From Sideroxyarcus sp045866275 (GTDB taxonomy: Bacteria > Pseudomonadota > Gammaproteobacteria > Burkholderiales > Gallionellaceae), in assembly GCA_045866275.1 (NCBI GenBank), contig BAAFRX010000013.1:1-64000 (forward strand): a DNA stretch of 64,000 nt, in the 5' to 3' direction. A program made the position numbers and the translations under genes. Positions within the stretch are counted from its first letter, which is position 1; the number at the start of each line of letters is the position of its first letter. Below are positions 8,896-17,431 of this stretch, one piece after another. The notes under the pieces were generated by a model. It did not search any database. It was given only the letters and a program-made list of their open reading frames with translations, and was not told the origin of the DNA.

Positions 8896-9621
8896 TTGAA
8901 TTCCTCCTCTCCAGCATTACCCCGCCGGCCGCTCGCGCATGTCATCGCTGTTGTGGGGTGTGACGGCTCCGGCAAGTCAACCTTGACGACCGATTTGATC
9001 TCCCGTTTGCGGCCTATGGGGGCGGTCGAGCTGTTTTATCTTGGTCAATCCTCGGGGGCGATCGGTGACAGGATTAAAAGCCTGCCGCTGTTGGGGGCGC
9101 CGTTCGGACGCTATCTGATGCGCAAGGCGGCACGGGCGCACAGTAAAGAAAAAAAAGCCGCGGACACGTTGACGACCTTGGTGATCTATCTGCTTTCGTT
9201 GTGGCGCGCGCATAAATTCCGCCGGATGCTGGCGCTGTGTCGCCGTGATGTATTGGTGATTACCGATCGCTATCCGCAAGCCGAAGTGTCCGGATTTTAT
9301 TTTGACGGGCCGGGGCTGGGCGCGGTCAATACCCAAAGCTGGCTGGCGCGCACACTTGCGGCGCGCGAGCAGCGGCTTTACCAGTGGATGGCAAGCCACG
9401 TTCCGGCGCTCGTGATCCGGCTCAATATTGATGCGGATACCGCACATGCGCGCAAACCAGACCACAAACTGGCGATGTTGGAGGCAAAGACCACGGTCAT
9501 CCCCGGCCTGCATTTCAATGGCGCACGCATTCTCGATCTGGATGGGCGCGATCCTTATGGGCAGGTATTGGATACTGCCTTGAAAGCGATCGGAGATACG
9601 GTTAAAGCGTCAGCGGCTTGA
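8896..9621 (+). CDS. Thymidylate-kinase-like P-loop protein, copy 1
   Basis: A 241-residue P-loop NTPase. It has Walker A VVGCDGSGKSTL near residue 20, a lid-like basic region, and a DRYPQAE motif (the DRY of nucleotide kinases) near residue 125, then a conserved HARKPDH segment. The fold resembles thymidylate kinase, but the substrate is unknown; similar proteins are annotated as TMP-kinase-like in other genomes. The start is TTG 8896, since no in-frame ATG precedes the P-loop. It is clearly paralogous to the gene at 9803. Confidence 0.8.
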   Translation: MNSSSPALPRRPLAHVIAVVGCDGSGKSTLTTDLISRLRPMGAVELFYLGQSSGAIGDRIKSLPLLGAPFGRYLMRKAARAHSKEKKAADTLTTLVIYLLSLWRAHKFRRMLALCRRDVLVITDRYPQAEVSGFYFDGPGLGAVNTQSWLARTLAAREQRLYQWMASHVPALVIRLNIDADTAHARKPDHKLAMLEAKTTVIPGLHFNGARILDLDGRDPYGQVLDTALKAIGDTVKASAA

Positions 9622-9715
9622 TGCAAGCCGGCAGGTTTTTCGCGCAAACGGGTTGTCCGGTATGTTCGGCGGATTCAGGTCTTTTTTCACGCAGGATTGC
9701 ATCCTGTGCGTCTCG

Positions 9716-9721
9716 TATAAT
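9716..9721 (+). promoter_or_regulatory. Perfect -10 hexamer upstream of the second kinase-like gene
   Basis: TATAAT lies 82 bases before the ATG at 9803. There is no convincing -35 box at 17 bp, so this is only a candidate. It suggests the second copy can be transcribed independently of the first, from which it is separated by 181 bp. Confidence 0.3.
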
Positions 9722-9802
9722 TTTTAGCCGGGTTGGTGGTGTGGTATCTTCTCGACCCCGGTCAGTTTTGGATTTCCTTGACCTACCTCAATTGAGTTTT
9801 TT

Positions 9803-10540
9803 ATGCTGAATCCTGTTCCCCGTGCGGGTGATTCTTCTTGCCTTGCTGGCGTTGTGGCCGTGGTTGGGTGCGACGGCACCGGAAAATCGACCTTGACTGC
9901 TGACCTTCTGCTTCATCTGCGCCGCCAGGGAGCGGTCGAGCGGCGTTATATGGGCCTGATTTCGGGTGAAATGGGCGACAAGATTAAATATCTGCCTTTT
10001 ATCGGCGTCTGGCTGGAGCGTTATCTGGCCGACAAGGCGGCGCGCGCGCAGGATATCCGGAAGACGTTGCCCGGTACCGGTACGGCGTTGATCATGCATT
10101 TGCTCTCATGGTGGCGCGTACTGCAATTGCGCCGCTTGGTGAAACTTTCGCGGCGTGGCGTGCGGGTGATCGCAGATCGGTATCCCCAGGCTGAGATCCC
10201 CGGCTTCCGCTACGACGGACCGGGCCTGGTCGCTGATCCGGGCAATGGCTGGCTGCTGCGCAAACTGGTGGTGCGCGAACAACAGTTGTACGCACAGATG
10301 GCCGAGTACAGGCCTGCTTTGGTTCTGCGTCTCAATATCGATCCTGAAACGGCGCATGCACGCAAACCCGACCACAGCATGGCTGAGTTGCAGGACAAAA
10401 TTTCAGTGATGCCGCATCTGAATTACAACGGTGCAAAAATCTGCGAACTCGATGCCAGGCTGCCGTATCCGGACGTGCTGAATGCGGCACTGCATGCCAT
10501 TGATTCGGCGCTGGGTACGACCTGTACTCGGACGCATTAA
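9803..10540 (+). CDS. Thymidylate-kinase-like P-loop protein, copy 2
   Basis: A 245-residue paralogue of the preceding gene. Shared blocks run the whole length: AVVGCDGTGKSTLTADL, RYLADKAARAQ, IADRYPQAEIPGFRYDGPGL, LRLNIDPETAHARKPDH and the NYNGAKI segment near the end. The P-loop has Thr where copy 1 has Ser. Divergence is spread over the length, so the duplication is not recent. Function is probably phosphorylation of a nucleotide or another small hydroxyl substrate; true Tmk is not evident here and should be elsewhere in the genome. Confidence 0.8.
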   Translation: MLNPVPRAGDSSCLAGVVAVVGCDGTGKSTLTADLLLHLRRQGAVERRYMGLISGEMGDKIKYLPFIGVWLERYLADKAARAQDIRKTLPGTGTALIMHLLSWWRVLQLRRLVKLSRRGVRVIADRYPQAEIPGFRYDGPGLVADPGNGWLLRKLVVREQQLYAQMAEYRPALVLRLNIDPETAHARKPDHSMAELQDKISVMPHLNYNGAKICELDARLPYPDVLNAALHAIDSALGTTCTRTH

Positions 10541-10627
10541 ATCGGGGCGACCGATGTTTTGCATGACCGCGCGCTGGCCGGCAGAAAGCCTGCGTGCCGC
10601 ATACGCTGAATTTTAGACGGGGTTCCC

Positions 10628-11473
10628 ATGCTGAGTTACCGCCACGCCTTCCATGCCGGCAACCACGCCGATGTGCTGAAACATTGGGTGCAGATGCAGT
10701 TGTTGCAGCATCTGGCGCAAAAAGAAAAACCGTTCTGGTACATCGATACCCACGCCGGCGCCGGCTGCTACGCGCTGGACAGTGGTTATGCGGAAAAGAA
10801 CGCCGAGTTCGAGAGCGGTATCGCGCGCCTGTGGCAGGCTGCCGGTCTGCCACAAGCGCTGGCGGACTATGTGGCGACGGTGCGGCAGCTCAATCCGGAC
10901 GGCAAGCTGCGCCTGTATCCCGGCTCGCCACTGGTGGCACAGGCGCTGCTGCGCGAACCGGACCGGATGCGCCTGTTCGAGCTGCATCCGACCGATCACC
11001 AGATTCTGGCGGAGAATTTTTCCGGGCAAGAGCCGCGCGTGCTGGTGCAGAAGGCCGACGGTTTCGCTGCGCTGAAGGCGCTGCTGCCACCGCCGCCGCG
11101 CCGCGCACTGGTGCTGATCGATCCGCCTTACGAAGAGAAGCAGGATTACCAGCGCGTGGTCGAGGCCTTGCAGGAAGGCTTGCAGCGGTTCGCCACCGGC
11201 ACCTATGCGGTGTGGTATCCGCAATTGCAGCGCAGCGAATCCGAGGGGTTGCCGAAAAAATTGAAACGCCTCCCGGTAAAGGCCTGGCTGCATGTTGCGC
11301 TGCACGTGCAGACACCGTCCGCGGACGGCTTCGGCATGCACGGTAGCGGCATGTTCGTCATCAACCCGCCGTGGACCTTGCATGCCACCCTGCAACAGGT
11401 GATGCCGAAACTGGTGGCGCTGCTGGGACAGGATGCCGGGGCGGGGTACGTGCTGGAACAGCAGGCGGCATAG
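10628..11473 (+). CDS. rlmJ: 23S rRNA (adenine(2030)-N6)-methyltransferase RlmJ
   Basis: Methylates A2030 of 23S rRNA with S-adenosylmethionine. The 281-residue protein starts MLSYRHAFHAGNHADVLKH, the RlmJ signature, followed by the SAM site YIDTHAGAGCY and the catalytic motif LIDPPYEEK. Length agrees with E. coli RlmJ (280). It ends two bases before earP begins, so the two are probably cotranscribed with efp, a group all acting on the ribosome or translation. Confidence 0.95.
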   Translation: MLSYRHAFHAGNHADVLKHWVQMQLLQHLAQKEKPFWYIDTHAGAGCYALDSGYAEKNAEFESGIARLWQAAGLPQALADYVATVRQLNPDGKLRLYPGSPLVAQALLREPDRMRLFELHPTDHQILAENFSGQEPRVLVQKADGFAALKALLPPPPRRALVLIDPPYEEKQDYQRVVEALQEGLQRFATGTYAVWYPQLQRSESEGLPKKLKRLPVKAWLHVALHVQTPSADGFGMHGSGMFVINPPWTLHATLQQVMPKLVALLGQDAGAGYVLEQQAA

Positions 11474-11475
11474 CG

Positions 11476-12690
11476 ATGGAGGCCGGTTTTCCGCGCAGCT
11501 GCGACATCTTCTGTTCCGTGGTGGACAACTACGGCGATATCGGGGTGAGCTGGCGGCTGGCGCGGCAACTGGCGCACGAGCACGGGGTGGCGGTGCGGCT
11601 GTGGGTGGACGATCTGGCGAGTTTTGCCAGGCTGTGCCCGGAAGCGGATACGGCATTGGCGCGACAGATTTGCCGCGGGGTCGAAGTGTTGCACTGGGCA
11701 ACCGGTAGGGCGCCGGTTGCAGTGGCCGACTTGGTCATCGAGGCGTTCGCCTGCAATTTGCCGCAGGCGTACCTCGAAGCAATGGCGGCGCGTGCACGCA
11801 AGCCCGTTTGGATCAATCTGGAATATCTCTCTGCCGAAGATTGGGTCGAAGGCTGCCACCGCTTGCCTTCGCCGCATACGGCGTTGCCGCTGACGAAGTA
11901 TTTCTTTTTCCCCGGTTTCACCGCAAAGACGGGGGGATTGTTGTTGGAGCGCGATCTGTTGGCGCGGCGCGATGACTTCCAAGCCAAAATTATTCAAGAG
12001 GACTCCCGCACCCCAGCCCTCTCCCGGGGGGAGAGGGAGTTTTGGCGCAACTTGGGTGTGCCGCAACGCATTGAAGGCGAGCTGCGCGTGTCTTTATTCA
12101 GCTACGAGAACGAGGCGCTGGCGGCGTTGCTTGCAGCCTGGGAGCATGGCGCGCAACCCTTGACCTGCCTGGTGCCGGAGGGCCCCGCGCTGCCGCAAGT
12201 GCGGCAATATTTCGGGGAGACAGGTGGGTCGGACTTTAGTCCGACAGCCGCTGTCGGGTTAAAATCCGACCCACGTTATGCGCGCGGCAATCTGCGCGTG
12301 CACGTGTTGCCTTTCGTCGAGCAGGAGCAGTACGACTTGCTGTTGTGGGCGTGCGACATCAATTTCGTGCGCGGCGAGGACTCCTGTGTGCGGGCGCAAT
12401 GGGCGGGCAAGCCTTTTGTCTGGCAGATTTATCCGCAACATGACGGCGTGCATCTGGCGAAACTGGAGGCGTTGCGGGTCCGCTATACCCGGGGGTTGGC
12501 GCCGGGAACCGAGGCTGCAGTGCACGATTTGTGGCTGGCCTGGAACGGCGGTGCGGACATCGGTGCGGCATGGCAGCGCTTCGTCGCCCGGCGCGCGGAG
12601 TTGTCCAGCCACGGTCTGCACTGGGCGCAGCGACTGGCCGCCAACAACCTTGCATTGAATTTGCTGGATTTTTCGCGCGAGGTTGCATAG
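11476..12690 (+). CDS. earP: EF-P arginine rhamnosyltransferase EarP
   Basis: Transfers rhamnose from TDP-rhamnose to Arg32 of elongation factor P. The 404-residue protein has the family start CDIFCSVVDNYGDIGVSWRL, the middle WINLEYLSAEDWVEG, and the C-terminal sugar-nucleotide region FVRGEDSCVRAQWAGKPFVW. The target gene efp follows 40 bp downstream. Two short palindromic repeats interrupt the coding sequence without breaking frame: one at 12003-12040 giving TPALSRGERE, and one at 12224-12274 giving SDFSPTAAVGLKSDP. These segments are absent from the family pattern as I know it and should form surface loops if the enzyme is active. Confidence 0.93.
   Translation: MEAGFPRSCDIFCSVVDNYGDIGVSWRLARQLAHEHGVAVRLWVDDLASFARLCPEADTALARQICRGVEVLHWATGRAPVAVADLVIEAFACNLPQAYLEAMAARARKPVWINLEYLSAEDWVEGCHRLPSPHTALPLTKYFFFPGFTAKTGGLLLERDLLARRDDFQAKIIQEDSRTPALSRGEREFWRNLGVPQRIEGELRVSLFSYENEALAALLAAWEHGAQPLTCLVPEGPALPQVRQYFGETGGSDFSPTAAVGLKSDPRYARGNLRVHVLPFVEQEQYDLLLWACDINFVRGEDSCVRAQWAGKPFVWQIYPQHDGVHLAKLEALRVRYTRGLAPGTEAAVHDLWLAWNGGADIGAAWQRFVARRAELSSHGLHWAQRLAANNLALNLLDFSREVA
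12003..12040 (+). repeat. Family B palindromic repeat inside earP
   Basis: CCCTCTCCC (12017-12025) and GGGAGAGGG (12029-12037) form a perfect nine-base inverted repeat around GGG, preceded by CACCCCAG. The same family lies at 32571-32615 (parC) and 60489-60525 (rpsA leader). Translated here as part of EarP. Confidence 0.8.
12224..12274 (+). repeat. Family A paired palindromic repeat inside earP
   Basis: Two palindromes of 22 bases face each other: GTGGGTCGGAC... (12224-12245) and ...TCCGACCCAC (12253-12274). The whole 51-bp unit is an inverted repeat, equal to exactly 17 codons, so it keeps the earP frame. Related copies occur at 26248-26293, 37582-37603 and 45169-45190, all of which are intergenic. 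Confidence 0.88.
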
Positions 12691-12730
12691 AATGCGCGCC
12701 TTCGAATTCAGGCTTTAAGGCAAAATCATT

Positions 12731-13297
12731 ATGAAAATCGCTCAAGAACTGCGCGCCGGCAATGTGGTGATGGTCAAGGACCAGCCGCTGGTGGTGCAAA
12801 AATGTGAATACACCCGCTCCGGTCGCAACGGTTCGGTGGTCAAGTTCAAATTCAAGAACCTGCTGACGGATACGCCCAGCGAGGCGGTCTATTCCGCGGA
12901 CGACAAGTTCGACCAGATCATCCTCGACAAAAAGGATTGCACCTATTCCTACTATGCCGATCCGATGTACGTATTCATGGATGAGGAATACAACCAGTAC
13001 GAAGTGGAAAAGGAAAACCTCGGCGACGTGGTGAACTACCTCATGGACGGCATGGAAGACAAGTGCGAGGTGACTTTCTACGAAGGCAAGGCGATCTCGG
13101 TCGAGCTGCCCAATACCATCGTGCGCGAAATCGAGTACACCGAACCTGCCGTGCGCGGCGACACTTCCGGCAAGGTGATGAAGCCGGCCCGCCTGAAGGG
13201 CTCCGGGTTTGAATTGCCGGTGGCGGCATTCATCGATATCGGCGACAAGATCGAGATCGATACCCGCAGCAACGAATTCAGGAAGCGCGCGAACTAA
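12731..13297 (+). CDS. efp: Elongation factor P, Arg32 type
   Basis: Binds the ribosome between P and E sites and relieves stalling at polyproline. The protein has 188 residues and three beta-barrel domains by family. The tip loop reads YTRSGRNGS with Arg at residue 32, the type modified by EarP rhamnosylation rather than by EpmA lysylation of Lys34; the modifying gene earP is directly upstream. The following hairpin at 13321 is a good terminator, so efp ends the rlmJ-earP-efp unit. Confidence 0.98.
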   Translation: MKIAQELRAGNVVMVKDQPLVVQKCEYTRSGRNGSVVKFKFKNLLTDTPSEAVYSADDKFDQIILDKKDCTYSYYADPMYVFMDEEYNQYEVEKENLGDVVNYLMDGMEDKCEVTFYEGKAISVELPNTIVREIEYTEPAVRGDTSGKVMKPARLKGSGFELPVAAFIDIGDKIEIDTRSNEFRKRAN

Positions 13298-13320
13298 AAT
13301 CCGGATTCGTTCAAGCAATG

Positions 13321-13348
13321 AAAAGAGCCGCTACACAGCGGCTCTTTT
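13321..13348. terminator. Rho-independent terminator, probably bidirectional
   Basis: AAAAGAGCCGCT (13321-13332) pairs with AGCGGCTCTTTT (13337-13348) around ACAC, followed on the plus strand by GTTTTT. It lies between the convergent efp and mutarotase genes; the A-run gives a T-run in the other direction. Confidence 0.9.
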
Positions 13349-13376
13349 GTTTTTGGCGCGTCGGGATGTCTGTCGC

Positions 13377-14282
13377 TTACAGTTTTTCCACGCTGTACAC
13401 CGCCACCAGCCGGTGCGTTTCGCCCGGCGCCACGTTGACGACGTTCTCCAGCGCGTTGCCGCTTTCCACGCACACCATGTCGCGATGCAGCTTGGGTCCG
13501 AAGTCGCCCATCTTTTCCGCTTTCTCCGTCCACGGATTCCACACCACGGTGGAACGGCTGCCTTCTTTGTGGATGCGGATGGCACGTTTCAACCCAGTGT
13601 CTTCGATGAGGCAATCCGAATCAGTGTTCACGTACACCCGATCCACTTCACTGTTGATCACGATGCTGTCCGGCTGGTTGTAGCGGCGGGCATTGCCGAC
13701 CTTGTCCATATATTCGCACCCTTCAAGACCGCGGAGGGTCATGTTGGCGACATCGCTGATCTGGAAATAGGTGTGCAGCGCCTCGCCCAGTTCGAAGGCT
13801 TCCTTGCCGGTGTTGGTGGTGACCAGTTCCACGCGCAGCGATTTGCCCACGGTGACTTCAAGCTGGGCGGAGCAGGCATGGGGCCATTGCGCGCGTGTGC
13901 GGTCGTTCTGGAGCAGGCCGAACCGGAGAAAAGTCGCGCCATCCTCCAGTGCCCGTGTTTCCTGCAGTTCCCATGGAACGGTGCGGGCAAAACCGTGGCC
14001 GGGAAGTTTGCTGTCAGTTTTGTGCGGGCCAAACCATGGCCAGCAGATCGGCACCCCGCCGCGGATGGATTTGCCCGGAGCAAATTTTGCGTTGGGCGAA
14101 AGCCAGATCACCGGCTCTTCGCCGCGCGGCTGGAAAGTGGCGATGTGCGCGCCTTGCAGCGCGATGTTGGACAACGCGTGCTGGTTGGCGACCTCGGCGA
14201 TGATGACGCCGTCGGCGATCTCGCGCAGTTGCACATGGTTTTCGATGGCAAAGCGCTGGTTAAGCAGGTTCAGGTCAGGCAT
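13377..14282 (-). CDS. D-hexose-6-phosphate mutarotase (aldose 1-epimerase family, YeaD-like)
   Basis: Likely interconverts alpha and beta anomers of glucose 6-phosphate. The 301-residue protein has the family blocks LQGAHIATFQPRG, IRGGVPICWPWFG, GHGFARTVPW, LHTYFQISD and VVWNPW with a late MVCVESGNA. I chose the ATG at 14282, which is preceded by GGAGG; an ATG four codons upstream (14294) would include that ribosome site. It lies on the minus strand, 24 bases downstream of the GspE-type gene, so they may be cotranscribed. Confidence 0.9.
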   Translation of the reverse strand: MPDLNLLNQRFAIENHVQLREIADGVIIAEVANQHALSNIALQGAHIATFQPRGEEPVIWLSPNAKFAPGKSIRGGVPICWPWFGPHKTDSKLPGHGFARTVPWELQETRALEDGATFLRFGLLQNDRTRAQWPHACSAQLEVTVGKSLRVELVTTNTGKEAFELGEALHTYFQISDVANMTLRGLEGCEYMDKVGNARRYNQPDSIVINSEVDRVYVNTDSDCLIEDTGLKRAIRIHKEGSRSTVVWNPWTEKAEKMGDFGPKLHRDMVCVESGNALENVVNVAPGETHRLVAVYSVEKL

Positions 14283-14306
14283 TTTATCCTCCATTGAAGC
14301 TTCATT

Positions 14307-16085
14307 TTACTCTGCAGGCGGTGCGGTTCTGAGCACTTCTTCGAGCGTGGTCAGACCGGCAGCGATTTTCTGTGCCCCCGAGATGCGCAGCGGTTTCATA
14401 CCTTCCCGGCTGGCTTGTTCGCGCAGTGTGGCGATACTGGTTTCAGGATTGACCAGCTTGCGCAATTCCGGCGACATCAGCAGGATTTCATAGATGCCGA
14501 TTCGTCCCGAATAGCCGGTCATTCGGCATTCTAGGCACCCTTGCGGGTGTTGCAACTCCTTCGGGCGTGCAGCTTTCCACGGCGCGACCAGATGATCCCA
14601 CAGCGCATCGTCGCCGCCCTGGAGCGGCTGCGGTTGTTTGCAATGCGGGCATAACGTGCGGACCAGACGCTGTGCCATGATGCCGAGCAAAGTGGCATTG
14701 ATCAGATAGTAAGGAACCCCCAGATCAAGCAGACGGGTGATGGCTGAAGGCGCGTCGTTGGTGTGCAGGGTAGAGAGCACCAGATGGCCGGTCAGCGCGG
14801 CTTGAATCGCCATTTCCGCCGTTTCCAGATCGCGTATCTCACCCACCATGATGATGTCCGGATCCTGCCGCATCAGGGCGCGCACTCCCTCGGCGAAGCC
14901 CAGATCGATGCCTTGCTGCACCTGCATCTGGTTGAACGCGGGCTCCACCATTTCAATCGGATCTTCCAGTGTGCACACATTGACTTCCGGCGTTGCCAGT
15001 TGTTTCAGCGTCGAGTACAGGGTGGTAGTCTTGCCGGAACCGGTGGGTCCGGTAACCAGGATGATGCCGTTCGGCTGGGCAGTCATTTGAGTCCAGCGCA
15101 CCCGGTCATCATCGGAAAAACCCAGTTCCGAAAAATCACGCACCAGCACTTCCGGATCAAAGATGCGCATCACCAGTTTTTCACCGAAGGCGGTGGGCAG
15201 GGTGGAAAGTCGCAGCTCGATTTCCTGCCCGTCTTCGGTGCGCGTCTTGACCCGCCCGTCTTGAGGGCGACGCTTCTCCATCAAGTCCATCCGCCCCAGC
15301 AATTTGATGCGGCTGGTCATCGCGGTGACCACCGACATGGGCAGTTGATGCACTTGATGCAGGATGCCGTCAATGCGGAAACGCACAATGCCGATCTCGC
15401 GCCTGGGTTCGATATGGATATCCGATGTGCGCTGGCTAAAGGCGTATTGCCACAGCCAATCCACGATATGCACGATATGCTGGTCGTTGGCATCGAACTG
15501 TTTGTTGGTTTTGCCCAGTTCGACCAGTTGTTCGAACGAGGCGAGGTTGGAGGCGTTGGGGACGATTTGGGTCGCGCTCTTCACCGAGCGCGCCAAATTG
15601 TAGAATTCGACCAGATAACGGTTGATGTCGGTCGGGGAAGAGATGACGCGACGGATATTTTTGCGCGAAGTATGTTGCAGTGTGCTTTCCCATCCGCGCA
15701 GGAAGGGTTCTGCGGTGGCGACCACCAGATCGTTGTCTTCAATGCGAATCGGCATGATGGCAAACCGGTTGGCATAATCAATCGACATCAGTTCGGTCAG
15801 ATTGGAAAAATCAATCTTGAGCGGATCGATATGAAAATATTCCAGCTCAAATTTATTTGCCATCCATTCGGTCAGCTGGTCCAGCGTCAGTTTTCGATGG
15901 GGCGGGATTTGCGATTTCCAGCCCTGATCGGAGATGAGCACCAGCGGGTGCGTATCATCACGATGCAGGCGGCGTTCGGCGATGAGCGCTTCGGCATCGA
16001 CTTGCGTGACCATGCCGTCGGCAACCAGCAGGCCGAGCAACTCGGCCAGTTTAAGTTTGTGATCTGCGGTTTTAGAGGTGGCCAT
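14307..16085 (-). CDS. GspE/PilB-family secretion or pilus assembly ATPase (orphan)
   Basis: A 592-residue hexameric-type ATPase of the type II secretion/type IV pilus class. It has an N-terminal GspE-N domain (about 1-160), a linker domain, Walker A LVTGPTGSGKTTTLYS, the Asp box TLEDPIE, Walker B MRQDPDIIMVGEIRD, the His box LTGHLVLSTLHTND, and a zinc tetracysteine CPHC...GCLEC. No pilin, GspF/PilC or secretin gene is nearby, so its machine is elsewhere. It is not possible from sequence alone to say whether it serves secretion, a pilus or DNA uptake. Confidence 0.9.
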   Translation of the reverse strand: MATSKTADHKLKLAELLGLLVADGMVTQVDAEALIAERRLHRDDTHPLVLISDQGWKSQIPPHRKLTLDQLTEWMANKFELEYFHIDPLKIDFSNLTELMSIDYANRFAIMPIRIEDNDLVVATAEPFLRGWESTLQHTSRKNIRRVISSPTDINRYLVEFYNLARSVKSATQIVPNASNLASFEQLVELGKTNKQFDANDQHIVHIVDWLWQYAFSQRTSDIHIEPRREIGIVRFRIDGILHQVHQLPMSVVTAMTSRIKLLGRMDLMEKRRPQDGRVKTRTEDGQEIELRLSTLPTAFGEKLVMRIFDPEVLVRDFSELGFSDDDRVRWTQMTAQPNGIILVTGPTGSGKTTTLYSTLKQLATPEVNVCTLEDPIEMVEPAFNQMQVQQGIDLGFAEGVRALMRQDPDIIMVGEIRDLETAEMAIQAALTGHLVLSTLHTNDAPSAITRLLDLGVPYYLINATLLGIMAQRLVRTLCPHCKQPQPLQGGDDALWDHLVAPWKAARPKELQHPQGCLECRMTGYSGRIGIYEILLMSPELRKLVNPETSIATLREQASREGMKPLRISGAQKIAAGLTTLEEVLRTAPPAE

Positions 16086-16186
16086 ATTGGGCTTCTCGGG
16101 TGACGGCAGGACGCTGTATCAAGATGAGGCGCATCTTATCAGGAATCCCCGGCAGCAGTCTTGCCCGGCAGGAAGACAGGTCGAGT

Positions 16187-16489
16187 TCAGCGCGGAAAAA
16201 CCTGTTTGAACGGGCGCACAGCGACTTGCGCGTACACGCCCGCGCTGACGTACGGATCGGCGGCGGCCCACGCTTCGGCGGCGGCCAGCGATTCGAACTC
16301 GGCGACGATCAGGCTGCCGCTGAAACCGGCCAGGCCGGGGTCGGAGGCATCCACGGCGGGGAAGGGGCCGGCCAACACCAGACGTCCTTCATCCTGGAGG
16401 ACATCGAGCCGCGCCAGATGGGCCGGGCGTGAGGTCCGGCGTTTTTGCAGGCTGTCGATCACGTCTTGTCCGAAGATGGCATACAACAT
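16187..16489 (-). CDS. YciI-family protein
   Basis: A 100-residue ferredoxin-like alpha-beta barrel protein of the YciI family. It starts MLYAIFGQDV, has the family's RPAHLARLDVLQDEGRLVLAGPF and DPYVSAGVY segments. The biochemical function is not known, though the fold resembles dimeric monooxygenase/isomerase-type proteins. It starts one base after the yciB stop, and yciB-yciI linkage is common in proteobacteria. Confidence 0.9.
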   Translation of the reverse strand: MLYAIFGQDVIDSLQKRRTSRPAHLARLDVLQDEGRLVLAGPFPAVDASDPGLAGFSGSLIVAEFESLAAAEAWAAADPYVSAGVYAQVAVRPFKQVFPR

Positions 16490-16490
16490 G

Positions 16491-17033
16491 TCAGGATTCC
16501 CTTTTATCTTCTTCGACGTATTTCGCCAGCAGTGCCGCCTGCGCGAGGATGAACAGCAGCATGATGCCGGTGGCGCCGAACAGTTTGAAGTTCACCCAAG
16601 AATCGGTGCTGAAGTTATAGGCGACATACAGGTTGAGGATGCCGAGCAGGGCAAAGAATGCACTCCAGGACAGGTTCAAGCGGCGCCACACGAAATCGGG
16701 CAGCGTCATTTTCTCTTGCAACAGCGAGCGCATCAGATTCTTCTTAAGCACGATGGCGGCAAACAGCAACGCCGCGGCGAAGAACCAGTAGAGGATGGTC
16801 GGCTTCCACTTGATGAACATCTCGTCGTGCAGCAGCAGTGTCGCGCCACCGAACACGGTGATGATGCCCAGGCTCACCCACAGCATGGTATCGACCTTGC
16901 CATGGCGGTATTTTACCCAGCCGACCTGGACGATGGTGGCCACGATGGCCGTGGCCGTGGCGGCGAAGACGCCTGCGAGCTTGAAGACGATGAAAAAGAG
17001 AATGACGGGGAAGAGGTCGAACAGCAGTTTCAT
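16491..17033 (-). CDS. yciB: Inner membrane septation protein A (YciB/IspZ)
   Basis: A 180-residue integral membrane protein starting MKLLFDLFPVILFFIVFKL, with about five predicted hydrophobic helices and the family segments WVKYRHGKVD, LHDEMFIKWKPTILYW and LNLYVAYNFSTDSWVNFK. Family members influence septation and envelope integrity. The ATG at 17033 is the family start; the longer upstream extension in this frame is the antisense-like overlap with msrB and is not used. Confidence 0.93.
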   Translation of the reverse strand: MKLLFDLFPVILFFIVFKLAGVFAATATAIVATIVQVGWVKYRHGKVDTMLWVSLGIITVFGGATLLLHDEMFIKWKPTILYWFFAAALLFAAIVLKKNLMRSLLQEKMTLPDFVWRRLNLSWSAFFALLGILNLYVAYNFSTDSWVNFKLFGATGIMLLFILAQAALLAKYVEEDKRES

Positions 17034-17035
17034 GT

Positions 17036-17431
17036 TTATTTCCGGTCCAGCGCGAGCGAAGTCGAATTGATGCAGAAGCGCAACCCGGTCGGCTCCGGAC
17101 CGTCTTCGAATACGTGGCCAAGATGGGCGCCACAATTGGCGCAACAGACCTCGATCCGATCCAGACCGAGCGGGTCCTCGTCACGGTAGGCCACGGCCTC
17201 TTCGTCCAGCGGTTGCCAGAAACTCGGCCAACCGGTGCCGGACTCGTATTTGGTCTCGGAATCGAACAGCGGAGTACCGCAGCAGATGCAGCGATAGAGG
17301 CCGACCTCATGGCAATCCCAGTATTCGCCGGTGAAGGCCGGCTCGGTGCCGCACTTGCGGCAGATCTCGTACTGTTCCGGCGTCAGCTCATCGCGCCATT
17401 CGGCATCGGTTTTGTCCAGCGGGTCGTTCAC
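17036..17431 (-). CDS. msrB: Peptide-methionine (R)-S-oxide reductase MsrB
   Basis: Reduces R-methionine sulfoxide in proteins. The 131-residue product has the zinc-binding CxxC pairs (CICC and CANC), the substrate segment SGTGWPSFWQPL, and the catalytic cysteine near the end in LRFCINSTSL. The ATG overlaps the phoH stop by four bases. It lies in an operon with the peroxiredoxin bcp, consistent with an oxidative-damage theme. Confidence 0.96.
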   Translation of the reverse strand: MNDPLDKTDAEWRDELTPEQYEICRKCGTEPAFTGEYWDCHEVGLYRCICCGTPLFDSETKYESGTGWPSFWQPLDEEAVAYRDEDPLGLDRIEVCCANCGAHLGHVFEDGPEPTGLRFCINSTSLALDRK

